DNA of 31,095 nt, from assembly GCA_028703175.1 (NCBI GenBank), contig JAQVNJ010000065.1, positions 1 through 31,095 on the forward strand, in the 5' to 3' direction. A program made the translations under genes and the position numbers. Shown here piece after piece: positions 17,426 through 25,653 of the stretch. The stretch is from JAAYCB01 sp012744395 (GTDB taxonomy: Bacteria; Planctomycetota; Planctomycetia; Pirellulales; Thermoguttaceae). The notes beneath the pieces were generated by a model. It had not been told where the DNA came from. It did not search any database and was given only the letters and a program-made list of their open reading frames with translations. Each line of letters starts with the position of its first letter. Position 1 is the stretch's first letter.

Positions 17426-17461
17426 GGGGGCGACCGACCGGGGTCATTGAATCTCGCCCCC
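17426..17461. terminator. Possible bidirectional hairpin between convergent genes
   Basis: GGGGGCGA (17426-17433) pairs perfectly with TCGCCCCC (17454-17461) across a 20-base loop, between the ends of the hydrolase and trmL genes. No T-run follows on either strand, so intrinsic termination is uncertain. Confidence 0.3.
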
Positions 17462-17532
17462 TCGCGTTGAATCCACCCGCCGGTGGGGAGGACGTGAGCT
17501 GCTCGCGCCGGGCCCGCTCTGAACCAGCCGAT

Positions 17533-18048
17533 CTACGGGCCGCAAGGTTCGGCCGCCAGCAGTCCGGCGGCGACGAACTGGCGGCGGGCTTCAAACGCAA
17601 CCACCGCTGCGCTTACCGAGAGATTCAGGCTCCGCGGCGGTGTGCGGATCGGAATCCGCAGGCAATGCTCCCGGTTGTTCTCGAGGAGCGATGCTGGCAG
17701 ACCGGCTGACTCGCCGCCAAACACCAGCGCATCGCCGGGCGCGTAGCGCGGTTCGGTGTAGAGCCGCCCCGCGCGTTTCGAGAAATACCAGAAACTCCGG
17801 CTGCTGAGCCGATCGCGGAGTTGCCGCCAATCGTCGACGACCTCCCAGTCGAGGTGTTCCCAGTAATCGAGGCCCGCGCGGCGCATGTGCCTGCTGTCAA
17901 GCTGGAAACGGAGCGGCCTGACAAGCCAGAGCTTGGCCCCGAGGGCAACGCAGGTCCGCGCGACCGCGCCGGCGTTTTGGGGAATCTCGGGTTGGTGGAG
18001 CACGAGGTGGAGCAGTGGCTGCGTCGAGGCGTCAGGGGGGTGCGGCAT
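17533..18048 (-). CDS. trmL: tRNA (cytidine/uridine-34-2'-O)-methyltransferase, SPOUT family
   Basis: 171 residues. Uses S-adenosylmethionine to 2'-O-methylate the wobble nucleotide of certain leucine tRNAs in the cytoplasm. All SPOUT signatures are present and evenly spaced: LHLVLHQPEIPQNAGAVART at the N-terminus, LVRPLRFQL, the central FGGESAGLP, and the knot motif LRIPI...RSLNLSVSAAVV near the C-terminus. Length fits TrmL (about 155-170) rather than the longer SpoU/TrmH enzymes. The start is uncertain: ATG 18048 puts the conserved core 10 residues in, while ATG 18090 adds 14 residues; neither has a clear ribosome-binding site. The frame stays open far upstream, but that part reads like GC-rich noise. 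TAG at 17533-17535. Confidence 0.9.
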   Translation of the reverse strand: MPHPPDASTQPLLHLVLHQPEIPQNAGAVARTCVALGAKLWLVRPLRFQLDSRHMRRAGLDYWEHLDWEVVDDWRQLRDRLSSRSFWYFSKRAGRLYTEPRYAPGDALVFGGESAGLPASLLENNREHCLRIPIRTPPRSLNLSVSAAVVAFEARRQFVAAGLLAAEPCGP

Positions 18049-18422
18049 TGCTGCTGGTTGTGGGCGTGCGGCAAAGTTGAGCGAAAACATCCCGTCGGGG
18101 CGGCCAATCGGCGGCGAGTTCACGCGTTTTTTTTCGCGAGACAGGCCCTTCTTGCCCGATTGTACAGAATTCTCACGGCCGGCGCGCGTTCGCCCCGCAC
18201 GAGCCGGCGGCCTCCCCCGACTGGGGTGGCCTGGCAGTTTCCCAGGACAATGCGTCTTAGCGCATCGCTTGCTCGCGGTCTCCGCAGCGGCCCGACGCGA
18301 CAGGAGACTTGCTTGCTCGACGTCGACGAGAAGCCCATATTGAATGGAAGGCAATCGGCGTCGAGGCCCGCGGCGACTTCCGCCCCTATCCCACTTCTCC
18401 TTGCGTACGGAATCCTTGGTCG
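18049..18422. promoter_or_regulatory. Divergent intergenic region between trmL and the HEAT lipoprotein
   Basis: 374 bp with no credible gene. A T8 run at 18127-18134 is enclosed by CGCG on both sides, which is unusual in this GC-rich DNA. Leftward, TACAAT (18164 to 18159) could serve as the -10 for trmL, though no fitting -35 is visible. Nothing convincing was found for the rightward promoter. Confidence 0.3.
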
Positions 18423-19085
18423 ATGCCCGGCATGCACCATCGAGACGGACATTCCAAGTCACGCTCCTCCCCCAAATGGGGCGTCGTCCTGCTTGCCGCC
18501 CTGGGGGCCGTGGCAGGGTGCGACAGCTCAACGGCAAACCCCACCATAGAGGTGGACCTCCGGTCCAAGCGTGAGATTCCCGCCAGTCTGCCAGCCGAGA
18601 TCGCAGCAAACGTCGAACTGCTCTATTCCGCAGACGCGGTGGAGCGTGTCCGAGGGGCCTCGCGGCTCGGGGCGCTGGGTCGCGCGGGGGCGCCGGCCGT
18701 GCCGTTTCTGATCGATGCACTTGCCGACCCGAATTGGCAAGTTCGCCAGCAGTCCGCCGAGGCCTTGGGCTCGATCGCGGACGAGCAAGCGGCTGTGCCG
18801 CTGATTGCCGTTCTGACCGATCGGGAGGGGGACTGGGGGGCCCGGGCAGCCGCTGCAAGGGCACTCGGGGCGCTGAAAAGCCCGCAAGCGGTCGAGCCGC
18901 TGGCCTCGGTGCTCAACGATATGAACGCCCATGTGCGGCAAATGGCGGCAATTTCGCTGGGCCAGATCGGTTTGGGGATGGAAACCGCCACGGCGGCCCT
19001 GGAAATGGCTGCCCGGAGCGACCCGGATGTGGCGATACGCTTTGCGGCCGCTGAATCCTTGCGACGGCTTGGCCAGCCCCATTGA
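18423..19085 (+). CDS. HEAT-repeat lipoprotein
   Basis: 220 residues. A predicted lipoprotein: basic N-terminus, hydrophobic VVLLAALGAV and lipobox A-V-A-G-C with Cys33 as the acylation site. The rest is helical repeats of the PBS-lyase HEAT type, about 31 residues each, visible as AVPFLIDALAD...VRQQSAEALGSI, AVPLIAVLTD...ARAAAARALGAL, AVEPLASVLND...VRQMAAISLGQI and a last ALEMAARSD...IRFAAAESLRRL. Such proteins act as protein-binding scaffolds; no enzymatic residues are expected. The start at 18423 is taken because it is the first ATG giving a normal lipoprotein signal; another ATG lies three codons later. The ribosome-binding site is weak. The gene is followed by a promoter-like signal, so it is probably not part of the ABC operon. 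Confidence 0.82.
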   Translation: MPGMHHRDGHSKSRSSPKWGVVLLAALGAVAGCDSSTANPTIEVDLRSKREIPASLPAEIAANVELLYSADAVERVRGASRLGALGRAGAPAVPFLIDALADPNWQVRQQSAEALGSIADEQAAVPLIAVLTDREGDWGARAAAARALGALKSPQAVEPLASVLNDMNAHVRQMAAISLGQIGLGMETATAALEMAARSDPDVAIRFAAAESLRRLGQPH

Positions 19086-19126
19086 GCCGGGCGATTGGGT
19101 CGCGGAGAAAGGTCTTCCAACAATTC

Positions 19127-19155
19127 TTGAAGGCCGCCACAGCGCGGTTTATACT
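19127..19155 (+). promoter_or_regulatory. Sigma-70-like promoter for the ABC operon
   Basis: TTGAAG (19127-19132) and TATACT (19150-19155) are separated by exactly 17 bp, 177 bp before the ATPase start. This is the best promoter match in the window. Planctomycete promoters are poorly characterised, so it remains a prediction. Confidence 0.5.
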
Positions 19156-19293
19156 GGAGACTCCTTGCACCACCACCGAAGGGTGGTTCCAGGGCGGTGC
19201 GCGGCCGGGACACCGCCGGACTCTCCTCGGTAAGATCACGTTCATCCACTCGCAACTTGTCGAACCAGCCGGCTCGAAGCGACGTAATACGTC
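19156..19293 (+). promoter_or_regulatory. Structured leader upstream of the ABC operon
   Basis: Just downstream of the -10 are several inverted repeats: ACCACC/GGTGGT (19172-19177 with 19182-19187) around a GAAG tetraloop, GGCGGTG/CACCGCC (19193-19199 with 19211-19217), an outer GGAGA/TCTCC pair (19156-19160 with 19222-19226), and GACGT-AAT-ACGTC (19281-19293). It matches no riboswitch class I know. Confidence 0.35.
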
Positions 19294-19331
19294 ACGTCTC
19301 CTTGTTTGTCGCGCGATACTCGAGGCAACGC

Positions 19332-20231
19332 ATGAACTCCGATGTAATTATCGAGACCCGAAACCTCACCAAGGTCTACCGGGATTTCTGGGGTCGGCAG
19401 AAGGTTCAGGCATTGAAGGCCCTGGACCTGGAAATCCGCCGAGGTGAGATCTTCGGCCTTCTCGGGCCGAACGGCTCGGGCAAGACCACGACGATGAAAC
19501 TGCTGCTCGGCTTGCTGTTTCCCACCAGCGGCCAGGCGCTCGTGTTCGGGCGCGACGCCACGAACGTCTCCAAGAACGAACGCATCGGCTACCTCCCGGA
19601 AGAATCCTACCTCTACCGCTTTCTGAACGCCGAAGAGACGCTCGATTTCTACGGGCGGCTGTTCAATATGTCGGCCAAGGTCCGCAGGCAGCGGATCGCC
19701 CACCTGATCAACCTGGTCGGCCTCGATCTGGCCAAGCGGCGGCAGCTCAAGGAATACTCCAAGGGAATGACCCGGCGGATCGGCCTGGCCCAGGCCCTGA
19801 TCAACGACCCCGAATTGATCCTGCTGGACGAGCCCACCAGTGGACTCGACCCGATCGGCACGCGGAACATGAAGGACTTGATCCTCGACCTGCGGGCGCA
19901 GGGCAAGACGATCGTCCTCTGTAGCCACCTGCTGGCCGACGTGCAGGATGTCTGCGACCGGATCGGCATTCTCTACCAGGGCGAATTGCAGGAGCTCGGG
20001 CGAGTCGACAGCCTGCTGGCAATCCAGGATGTGACCGAGATTCGCGCCTCGGGATTGGCTGCGGAAGCGGAGGCCGAGATCAGGCAGGTCGTCGACCGGC
20101 ACCAGGGGAAGGTGCTTAGTGTGGGGCATCCCACGACCACGCTGGAAGAGCTGTTCTTGAAGATCATCGCCGAAAGCGAAGCCCATCCGGGGCGCCGCGT
20201 CCGCGGCGGGGGGGGTGGCAATGGTTCTTGA
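19332..20231 (+). CDS. ABC transporter ATP-binding protein
   Basis: 299 residues, cytoplasmic nucleotide-binding subunit of an ABC exporter-type system (NatA/CcmA-like). ATG 19332 has GAGG 6 bases upstream. All motifs are intact: Walker A GPNGSGKTT (about 48-56), Q-loop region RIGYLPEES, signature YSKGMTRRIGLAQAL (a variant of LSGGQ, as is usual in this branch), Walker B LILLDEPTSGLD, and switch histidine in CSHLLADV. The C-terminal 80 residues form the typical extension ending in TTLEELFLKII, then a Gly-rich tail. Its last 11 bases overlap the permease start, so the two are translationally coupled. The substrate cannot be deduced. Confidence 0.95.
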   Translation: MNSDVIIETRNLTKVYRDFWGRQKVQALKALDLEIRRGEIFGLLGPNGSGKTTTMKLLLGLLFPTSGQALVFGRDATNVSKNERIGYLPEESYLYRFLNAEETLDFYGRLFNMSAKVRRQRIAHLINLVGLDLAKRRQLKEYSKGMTRRIGLAQALINDPELILLDEPTSGLDPIGTRNMKDLILDLRAQGKTIVLCSHLLADVQDVCDRIGILYQGELQELGRVDSLLAIQDVTEIRASGLAAEAEAEIRQVVDRHQGKVLSVGHPTTTLEELFLKIIAESEAHPGRRVRGGGGGNGS

Positions 20232-22119
20232 AAAAGAAATCCCGCATTTCCTGGAGTGGATCGGCGGGGCGGCGCTCCAGTGGTGCATCGTCCTGGGCGT
20301 CCTCGTTGTCCTGGGCCTCTGCTTCGGCCTGCTGGTGTCGATCATCCGCCGCGGGCCGGTGCGGGGCACCGCCTCCCTGTTCCGCGTGGCCTGGTCGGCC
20401 CTGGCCGACGTCTGCCTGATGTCGCCGCGGCGAATCAGCGCCTTGGCCTGGCTTGCCGTGAAGGAGTCGATTCGCAAGAAAGTCGTGGTCGCCGTCGGGA
20501 TTTTCATCCTCGTCTTGATGCTGGCCGGATGGTTTCTCGACCCGGCAAGCGAGGACCCCGGCCGGCTCTACTTGAGCTTCGTGATGAGCACGACGAGCTA
20601 CCTGGTCCTGCTGCTGGCGTTGTTCCTGAGTGTTTTCAGCCTGCCGGGCGATCTGAAGAACAAGACGCTTCACACGGTCGTGACCAAGCCGGTCCGGCAC
20701 AGCGAGATCGTTCTCGGGCGGATCATCGGCTTCACGGCGGTCTGCACGTTCCTGCTGGCGGTGATGGGCGTGCTGAGCTACCTGTTCGTCGTTCGAGGCC
20801 TCGCCCACGAGCACGTGCTGATGGCGGCCGACATGGCCCCGCGCGACGCAAAGGCCGCCGCTCGCGGCGAGGCGGTCACGCTGATCGGCAAGACGAGCAA
20901 GCAGCACGGCCACAGCCATGAGGTCGTCGTCGATCCCTCGGGCGCGACGCGGACTCGCTTGGAGCACGGCCACACGCATACGGTCGTGGTGGACAATTCC
21001 GGCCCCGAGACGCGGTACCGCGTCGGGCCGCCGGAGGGGGTCCTCGTGGCGAGAGTCCCCGTTCGCGGCAAGCTGCGGTTTCGCGACACCGAGGGGAGGG
21101 ACAAGAAGGAGGGAATCAACGTCGGCGACGAATGGACCTACCGGAGTTATATCCAAGGGGGCACGCCCGCCGCGGCGATTTGGAGCTTCGAGAATCTCCG
21201 CCCGGGGCAGTTCCCGGATGACCAGTTGCCGATCGAGATGACGCTCGGCGTCTTCCGGACGCACAAGGGCGAGATCACCCGGACGGTGCTCGGCGGCCTT
21301 TCGCTGCGGAATCCCGACACGGGCTTGACCGTCGAGGTGGAGATTTTCGAGTCCAAGGAATTCGTTGCCCAGCGGCTCTGGGTGCCGCAGCAGATCGTCA
21401 AGTATTCCAACCGCCAGGTGATCAGCCGGCAGGAGGAGACCCCCGAGGGGCTGAAGCTGACGCCCCCGCCGGATCAATTGGACATGGGCCTGGCGCAGAA
21501 GACCGAATTCGACCTGTTCGAGGACCTTGTCACGCCCGACGGCCGGCTGGAAATCTGGCTCCAATGCCTCGAGCCGGGCCAGCACTTCGGGGCCGCGCAG
21601 CCGGACCTCTATCTCCGCGCCGCCGACGCCTCGGTGCCGCTGAACTTCCTCAAGGGTTTTTACGGAATCTGGTTGCAGGTCCTCGTGCTGACCAGCTTCG
21701 GCGTGATGTTCAGCACGTTTCTCAGCGGGGCGGTGGCGATGCTGGCGACGGTCGGCGTGTTGATCGCCGGCTTCTTCACGGACTTCATGGCCGCGCTGGG
21801 CCGCGGCGGGGTGATCGGCGGCGGTCCGATCGAGTCGTTCCGGCGGCTGGTGACGCAGGACAACATGATGAGCGACATGGCGCCCGGATTGACGACCGAC
21901 GTGATCAAGCTCGCCGACCGGCTGTTCGAACCGGCGCTGCGGGTCGCCGCCGCGCTGCTGCCTCCGTTCGGCGAGTTCAGTTGCGCGAATTTCGTCGCCA
22001 GCGGCTTCAATATTCCGCCTGATTTCATCTTCACGCGGACGGCCACGGCGTTGGCCTTCCTGGCGCCGCTGTTCGTGATCGGGTATCTATTCATGAGAAA
22101 TCGGGAGGTCGCCCGATGA
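20221..22119 (+). CDS. ABC transporter permease with large extracytoplasmic domain and His-rich repeats
   Basis: 632 residues. Membrane subunit partnered with the preceding ATPase (11-bp overlap). ATG 20221 follows a G-rich stretch that can act as ribosome-binding site; a GTG two codons earlier is an alternative. Helices: about 14-38, 84-103, 115-138, 163-188, then a soluble region (about 190-480), then about 485-525 (two helices) and a last one near 605-625. The soluble region carries two tandem modules with a 20-residue period, H-G-H-S-H-E-V-V-V-D at 229-238 and H-G-H-T-H-T-V-V-V-D at 249-258, which could bind a transition metal. Later parts are beta-rich. The arrangement of few helices plus a big insert resembles ABC-2-type permeases. 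The final ATGA overlaps the next start. Confidence 0.88.
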   Translation: MVLEKEIPHFLEWIGGAALQWCIVLGVLVVLGLCFGLLVSIIRRGPVRGTASLFRVAWSALADVCLMSPRRISALAWLAVKESIRKKVVVAVGIFILVLMLAGWFLDPASEDPGRLYLSFVMSTTSYLVLLLALFLSVFSLPGDLKNKTLHTVVTKPVRHSEIVLGRIIGFTAVCTFLLAVMGVLSYLFVVRGLAHEHVLMAADMAPRDAKAAARGEAVTLIGKTSKQHGHSHEVVVDPSGATRTRLEHGHTHTVVVDNSGPETRYRVGPPEGVLVARVPVRGKLRFRDTEGRDKKEGINVGDEWTYRSYIQGGTPAAAIWSFENLRPGQFPDDQLPIEMTLGVFRTHKGEITRTVLGGLSLRNPDTGLTVEVEIFESKEFVAQRLWVPQQIVKYSNRQVISRQEETPEGLKLTPPPDQLDMGLAQKTEFDLFEDLVTPDGRLEIWLQCLEPGQHFGAAQPDLYLRAADASVPLNFLKGFYGIWLQVLVLTSFGVMFSTFLSGAVAMLATVGVLIAGFFTDFMAALGRGGVIGGGPIESFRRLVTQDNMMSDMAPGLTTDVIKLADRLFEPALRVAAALLPPFGEFSCANFVASGFNIPPDFIFTRTATALAFLAPLFVIGYLFMRNREVAR

Positions 22120-24389
22120 GTTCGCAGCGCGCTTTTGCCTTGAAGATCGCTTATATCGTGGCGATTGGCCTGTTGCTGATCCCGCTGTTTCTCCTGGCGC
22201 GCCCGTCGAGCGCGGACCGGGCGGGGGGAAAGCTCTCGCAACTCCGCGCCGCCGAAGGACTGAGCGAGGCCGAGTTGGGCGAAATCGATCCGGCCAGCGA
22301 GGCGATGAAGCTCAGCACGTTCGGCATGCGCGGCGTGGCCACCGCCGTCCTCTGGCTGAAGTCCAACGACTACAAAAAGAAGAAGGACTGGACGAACTTC
22401 GCCGCCGCGCTGAACCAGATCATCCGCCTCGAGCCGCATTTCGCCTCCGTCTGGCAGCACCAGGCGTGGAACATCGCCTATAACGTCTCCGTGGAATTCG
22501 ACGACTACCGGGAACGCTACCGCTGGGTCATCAAGGGGATCGAATTCCTCATCCGGGGCGTCGACTACAACAAGAAGAATCCGCGGCTCTACGCCGACGT
22601 CGGCTGGGATATCGCCCAGAAGATCGGCACCGCCGACGAGAAGGTCCAGTTCCGCAAGCTGTTCGTCGCCGACGATGAGTTCCACAACAAGTACCGCACG
22701 CCGACCTACGAGGATCGCGACAACTGGCTGGTCGGGAAAAGCTGGTATGTCAAGGCGGAACAGCTCCACCGCCAGGGGGAAAGCATCGGCAACATGGGAG
22801 AGAACATCTTCTACGCCCGGCGGCCGATGTGCCAGATGAACTACGCCAGGAACATCGAAAGCGACGGGACCCATTTCGGCGAGAGGGCGAAGCAGAATTG
22901 GGAAAAGGCCCATCGCGAGTGGACCACGGAATTCGGGGCCATGCCGATCCGCACGACATACCGCAAGGACGACGGCAGTGGCGTGATCGAGATCGTCTTG
23001 AACGATTACGAGGGACTCTCCACGGAAATCGCCCGCTACGCCGAGGAGTTGAACGCGATCCAGCCGGGACTCGTCGATGAGTTGTTCCTCAAACGCTGGA
23101 ACAAGCTCGATCCGCAGGACAAGAACGCCTGGCGCTACATGACCAGCAAGAATCCCGTCGCGCTGGGCGCCGAGACCGTTGCCAGGCTGCTCGACCAGCA
23201 CGAACCGGGGTGGCGGAGCACGGACATCGGGCTTGTCCGCCCGCTGATCACCAGCCAGCAGGCGGCGGCTCTGGAGAAGCCCCAGGCGCTCCGCTCGGTG
23301 CGCGAGTCGGAACTGGCCGATCAGGCCTGGACCACGATCGGCGAAGCCGCCTACCGGGCAAACGACGCCTTGCAGGTCAAGATGGAAGACATCGCCCGCC
23401 AGATGGAGGGCGAAAATCGGCGAAAGGCCTTCCAACTCGTCCAGAAGGCGGAGACTCTCGAAAGACAGCGCGGGATCATCGGCAATTACCGCCAGACGGT
23501 CAATTATGAGGAGTGGAAGTTCCGCGCGTGGTACGAACAGCTTCCCGAGGCCCTCGGCGCCCGCGAGTATGTCTTCAAGGGGCGCCAGGCGCTCCAGGAC
23601 GCGCTGCTCCCCGAGGCGGCCGACCACTTCCGCCGGGGCCTGGAGGATTGGGGAAAACTCCTCGCCCGCGAGGACTGCCGGCGGTTGGCCGACGACCGCG
23701 ACACGATCGACGATCTGAAGGAAGTCATCGGCAGCTACGTCTCGCTGCTCAATCAGCGCGACGAGCTCTTCCCGGAGGATTTCCCCCTGGCTGATTTCTA
23801 CGGGCGGCTGGCGGCCTCCGATCCCGGCGGCGGTGTGGCCACGGCCCGCGAAGCCGCCGATTTCGCCGCCCGGACCCTTGCCGAGGGCGACCCCGAGAAG
23901 GCGGCCGACGCCTTCCAGAGCGCGTTGAATTCGTGGAACCGCGCGGTCGAGGATTTCCCCGCCTTGGCCCTGATGATCGATCGCGATATCGGCAACGAGG
24001 TGCTCGCCACGCTGGAAGGCTATTCGGCGGCCCTGGCGAGGGCCGGCAAGCAGCTCCCCCCCGACTTCCAGCTCGCCGAGTTCCTCGGCCTGCAATTGAC
24101 GCACGCCCCCGAGACCATCGAGGCCCGGCGGCAACAGAGGTCGGCCGCCGAACAACTCCGCGACAGCGAGTACCCGGCCGCCGAGGAGCACCTGGAAAAA
24201 GCCATCGCGGCCTGGCGCGGATTGATCGACCGCTTCCCCAGCGTGGCAAACGGCGGAGATCCGGCGATCGCAGCGGAGATTTCCGAAACGATCAACCTCT
24301 ACCGCAAGGTGCTCGAACTCCGCGGCAAGGAGTTTCCCAAGGATTTCAAGCTACAGCGTTTTGTCGACAGGCAGCAAAGCCAAGCCTGA
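22116..24389 (+). CDS. Membrane-anchored TPR-like protein of the ABC operon, function unknown
   Basis: 757 residues, starting within the stop of the permease (ATGA overlap, 22116-22119), so coexpressed in fixed ratio. One N-terminal transmembrane segment (about 8-28, AYIVAIGLLLIPLFLLA) anchors a large, mostly helical body on the outside. Residues about 65-200 look TPR-like (aromatic/Ala helix pairs around LNQIIRLEPHFASVWQHQAW). The middle is charged and coiled-coil-like (around MEDIARQMEGENRRKAF). The C-terminal third has helical repeats with the recurring phrase [KR]-[EQ]-[LF]-P-x-D-F-x-L (LFPEDFPLADF, QLPPDFQLAEF, EFPKDFKLQRF). No enzymatic motif seen. I believe similar proteins follow ABC genes in other planctomycetes, but this needs a search. 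The likely role is a scaffold or substrate-handling partner of the transporter. Confidence 0.85.
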   Translation: MSSQRAFALKIAYIVAIGLLLIPLFLLARPSSADRAGGKLSQLRAAEGLSEAELGEIDPASEAMKLSTFGMRGVATAVLWLKSNDYKKKKDWTNFAAALNQIIRLEPHFASVWQHQAWNIAYNVSVEFDDYRERYRWVIKGIEFLIRGVDYNKKNPRLYADVGWDIAQKIGTADEKVQFRKLFVADDEFHNKYRTPTYEDRDNWLVGKSWYVKAEQLHRQGESIGNMGENIFYARRPMCQMNYARNIESDGTHFGERAKQNWEKAHREWTTEFGAMPIRTTYRKDDGSGVIEIVLNDYEGLSTEIARYAEELNAIQPGLVDELFLKRWNKLDPQDKNAWRYMTSKNPVALGAETVARLLDQHEPGWRSTDIGLVRPLITSQQAAALEKPQALRSVRESELADQAWTTIGEAAYRANDALQVKMEDIARQMEGENRRKAFQLVQKAETLERQRGIIGNYRQTVNYEEWKFRAWYEQLPEALGAREYVFKGRQALQDALLPEAADHFRRGLEDWGKLLAREDCRRLADDRDTIDDLKEVIGSYVSLLNQRDELFPEDFPLADFYGRLAASDPGGGVATAREAADFAARTLAEGDPEKAADAFQSALNSWNRAVEDFPALALMIDRDIGNEVLATLEGYSAALARAGKQLPPDFQLAEFLGLQLTHAPETIEARRQQRSAAEQLRDSEYPAAEEHLEKAIAAWRGLIDRFPSVANGGDPAIAAEISETINLYRKVLELRGKEFPKDFKLQRFVDRQQSQA

Positions 24390-24400
24390 TCGGGCCCGCC

Positions 24401-24439
24401 CTGCCGCGCTGCCCGATTGACCCGTGGTCCGCGCGGCAG
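24401..24439. terminator. Perfect 9-bp hairpin between convergent ABC operon and pgk
   Basis: CTGCCGCGC (24401-24409) pairs with GCGCGGCAG (24431-24439) over a 21-base loop in the 58-bp convergent gap. The right arm lies only nine bases before the pgk stop end. There is no T-run, so it may be a Rho-assisted or bidirectional barrier. Confidence 0.4.
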
Positions 24440-24447
24440 CCCGCCGG

Positions 24448-25653
24448 CTATTGCTCGTCGAGCAGTTCGACGGCCGCGAACTTCTGGCCTTCGAGCATGG
24501 CCAGGCTCGCGCCGCCGCCGGTGCTCACGTGAGAAACCTTGTCGGCGAAGCCGAGTTGGCCGATCGCCGCCGCGCTGTCGCCGCCGCCGATGATGCTGAT
24601 CGCTTCGCTGTCGGCGATCGCCTGGGCGACGGCCTTCGTGCCCGCGTCGAACGGCGGAGTTTCGAATACGCCCATCGGCCCGTTCCAGACCACGGTCTTG
24701 GCCGTCTTGACCAGTTGGGCGTACATCTCGGCGGTCTTCGGGCCGATGTCGAGCCCCTCGAACCCGTCGGGGATCTCGCCGGTCGTAACGATCCTCTTTT
24801 CTGCGGCCGCGGCGTCGTCGGCGGTCTTGGGGAAGCGGTCGGCGCAGTGCGTGTCGACCGGCAGGACCAGCTTGTCGCCACCGGAGGCCAGCAGCTCCTT
24901 GGCCAAGGCGACCTTGTCGGTTTCGACCAGGCTGCCGCCGACCTTGCCGTCCTGGGCCAGCGAGAATGTATAGGCCATCGCGCCGCCGATCAGGACCTTG
25001 TCGCAGATGCCCAGCAAGTTGTTGATCACCTGGATCTTGTCCGACACCTTCGCGCCGCCGAGGATCGCCACGAAGGGCCGGGCCGGCTTGCTGATCGCGT
25101 CGGCAAGGTACTGAATCTCCTTGGCCACAAGGAATCCGGAGACCTTGGGCTTGCCGGCCATGGCTTCGGGCACGGCGACCATCGAGGCGTCGGTCCGGTG
25201 GCAGGTGCCGAAGGCGTCGTTGCAGTAGATGTCCGCCATCGCGGCCAGCTCGGCGGCGAACTGCCGATCGCCCTTCTTCTCGCCCTTGTTGAACCGCAGG
25301 TTCTCCAGCACGAGCACGCCGCCGGCCTCCAGCGCCGCCGCCTTCGCCTTGGCGTCGTCGCCGACCGTGTCGGCAGCGAAGGCGACCGACTTGCCGAGCA
25401 ATTCTCCCAGCTTCGCCGCGGCCGGCTTCATGCTGTACTTCGCGTCGCCCGGCCCGCCTTCCGGGCGCCCCAGGTGGCTCATCAGGATCAACTTGCCGCC
25501 GCGGTCGATGACCGACTGGATCGACGGCAGCGCCATGCGGATCCGCCGGTCATCCGTCACGTTCAGGTCCGCATCGAGCGGCACGTTGAAATCCACCCGC
25601 ATCAAGACGGTCTTGCCGGCCACGTTCACGTCTGCAATCGTCTTCTTCGCCAT
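24448..25653 (-). CDS. pgk: Phosphoglycerate kinase
   Basis: 401 residues, complete cytosolic glycolytic enzyme transferring the acyl phosphate of 1,3-bisphosphoglycerate to ADP. Family blocks in order: VLMRVDFNVPL, the substrate-binding SHLGRPEG, NLRFNKGEKKGD, CNDAFGTCHR, LGGAKVSDKI, NGPMGVFE and the nucleotide-binding GGGDSAAAI with a glycine-rich STGGGASL near the end. The start at ATG 25653 gives the standard MAKKTIADV N-terminus; AGGAG lies 12 bases upstream, a little far. The reading frame continues upstream without a stop into the DUF434 gene, so a fused 715-residue protein cannot be excluded from sequence alone. Confidence 0.95.
   Translation of the reverse strand: MAKKTIADVNVAGKTVLMRVDFNVPLDADLNVTDDRRIRMALPSIQSVIDRGGKLILMSHLGRPEGGPGDAKYSMKPAAAKLGELLGKSVAFAADTVGDDAKAKAAALEAGGVLVLENLRFNKGEKKGDRQFAAELAAMADIYCNDAFGTCHRTDASMVAVPEAMAGKPKVSGFLVAKEIQYLADAISKPARPFVAILGGAKVSDKIQVINNLLGICDKVLIGGAMAYTFSLAQDGKVGGSLVETDKVALAKELLASGGDKLVLPVDTHCADRFPKTADDAAAAEKRIVTTGEIPDGFEGLDIGPKTAEMYAQLVKTAKTVVWNGPMGVFETPPFDAGTKAVAQAIADSEAISIIGGGDSAAAIGQLGFADKVSHVSTGGGASLAMLEGQKFAAVELLDEQ

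Noticed and set aside
18091..18864. Long N-terminal extension of TrmL
   Set aside because: The extension overlaps the lipoprotein gene antisense and is Arg/Pro-rich noise; TrmL is normally about 160 residues.
21660..24191. Open frame of more than 800 codons on the - strand opposite the ABC operon
   Set aside because: Composition is that of a reverse-frame shadow, and the + strand genes have clear motifs and overlapping starts.
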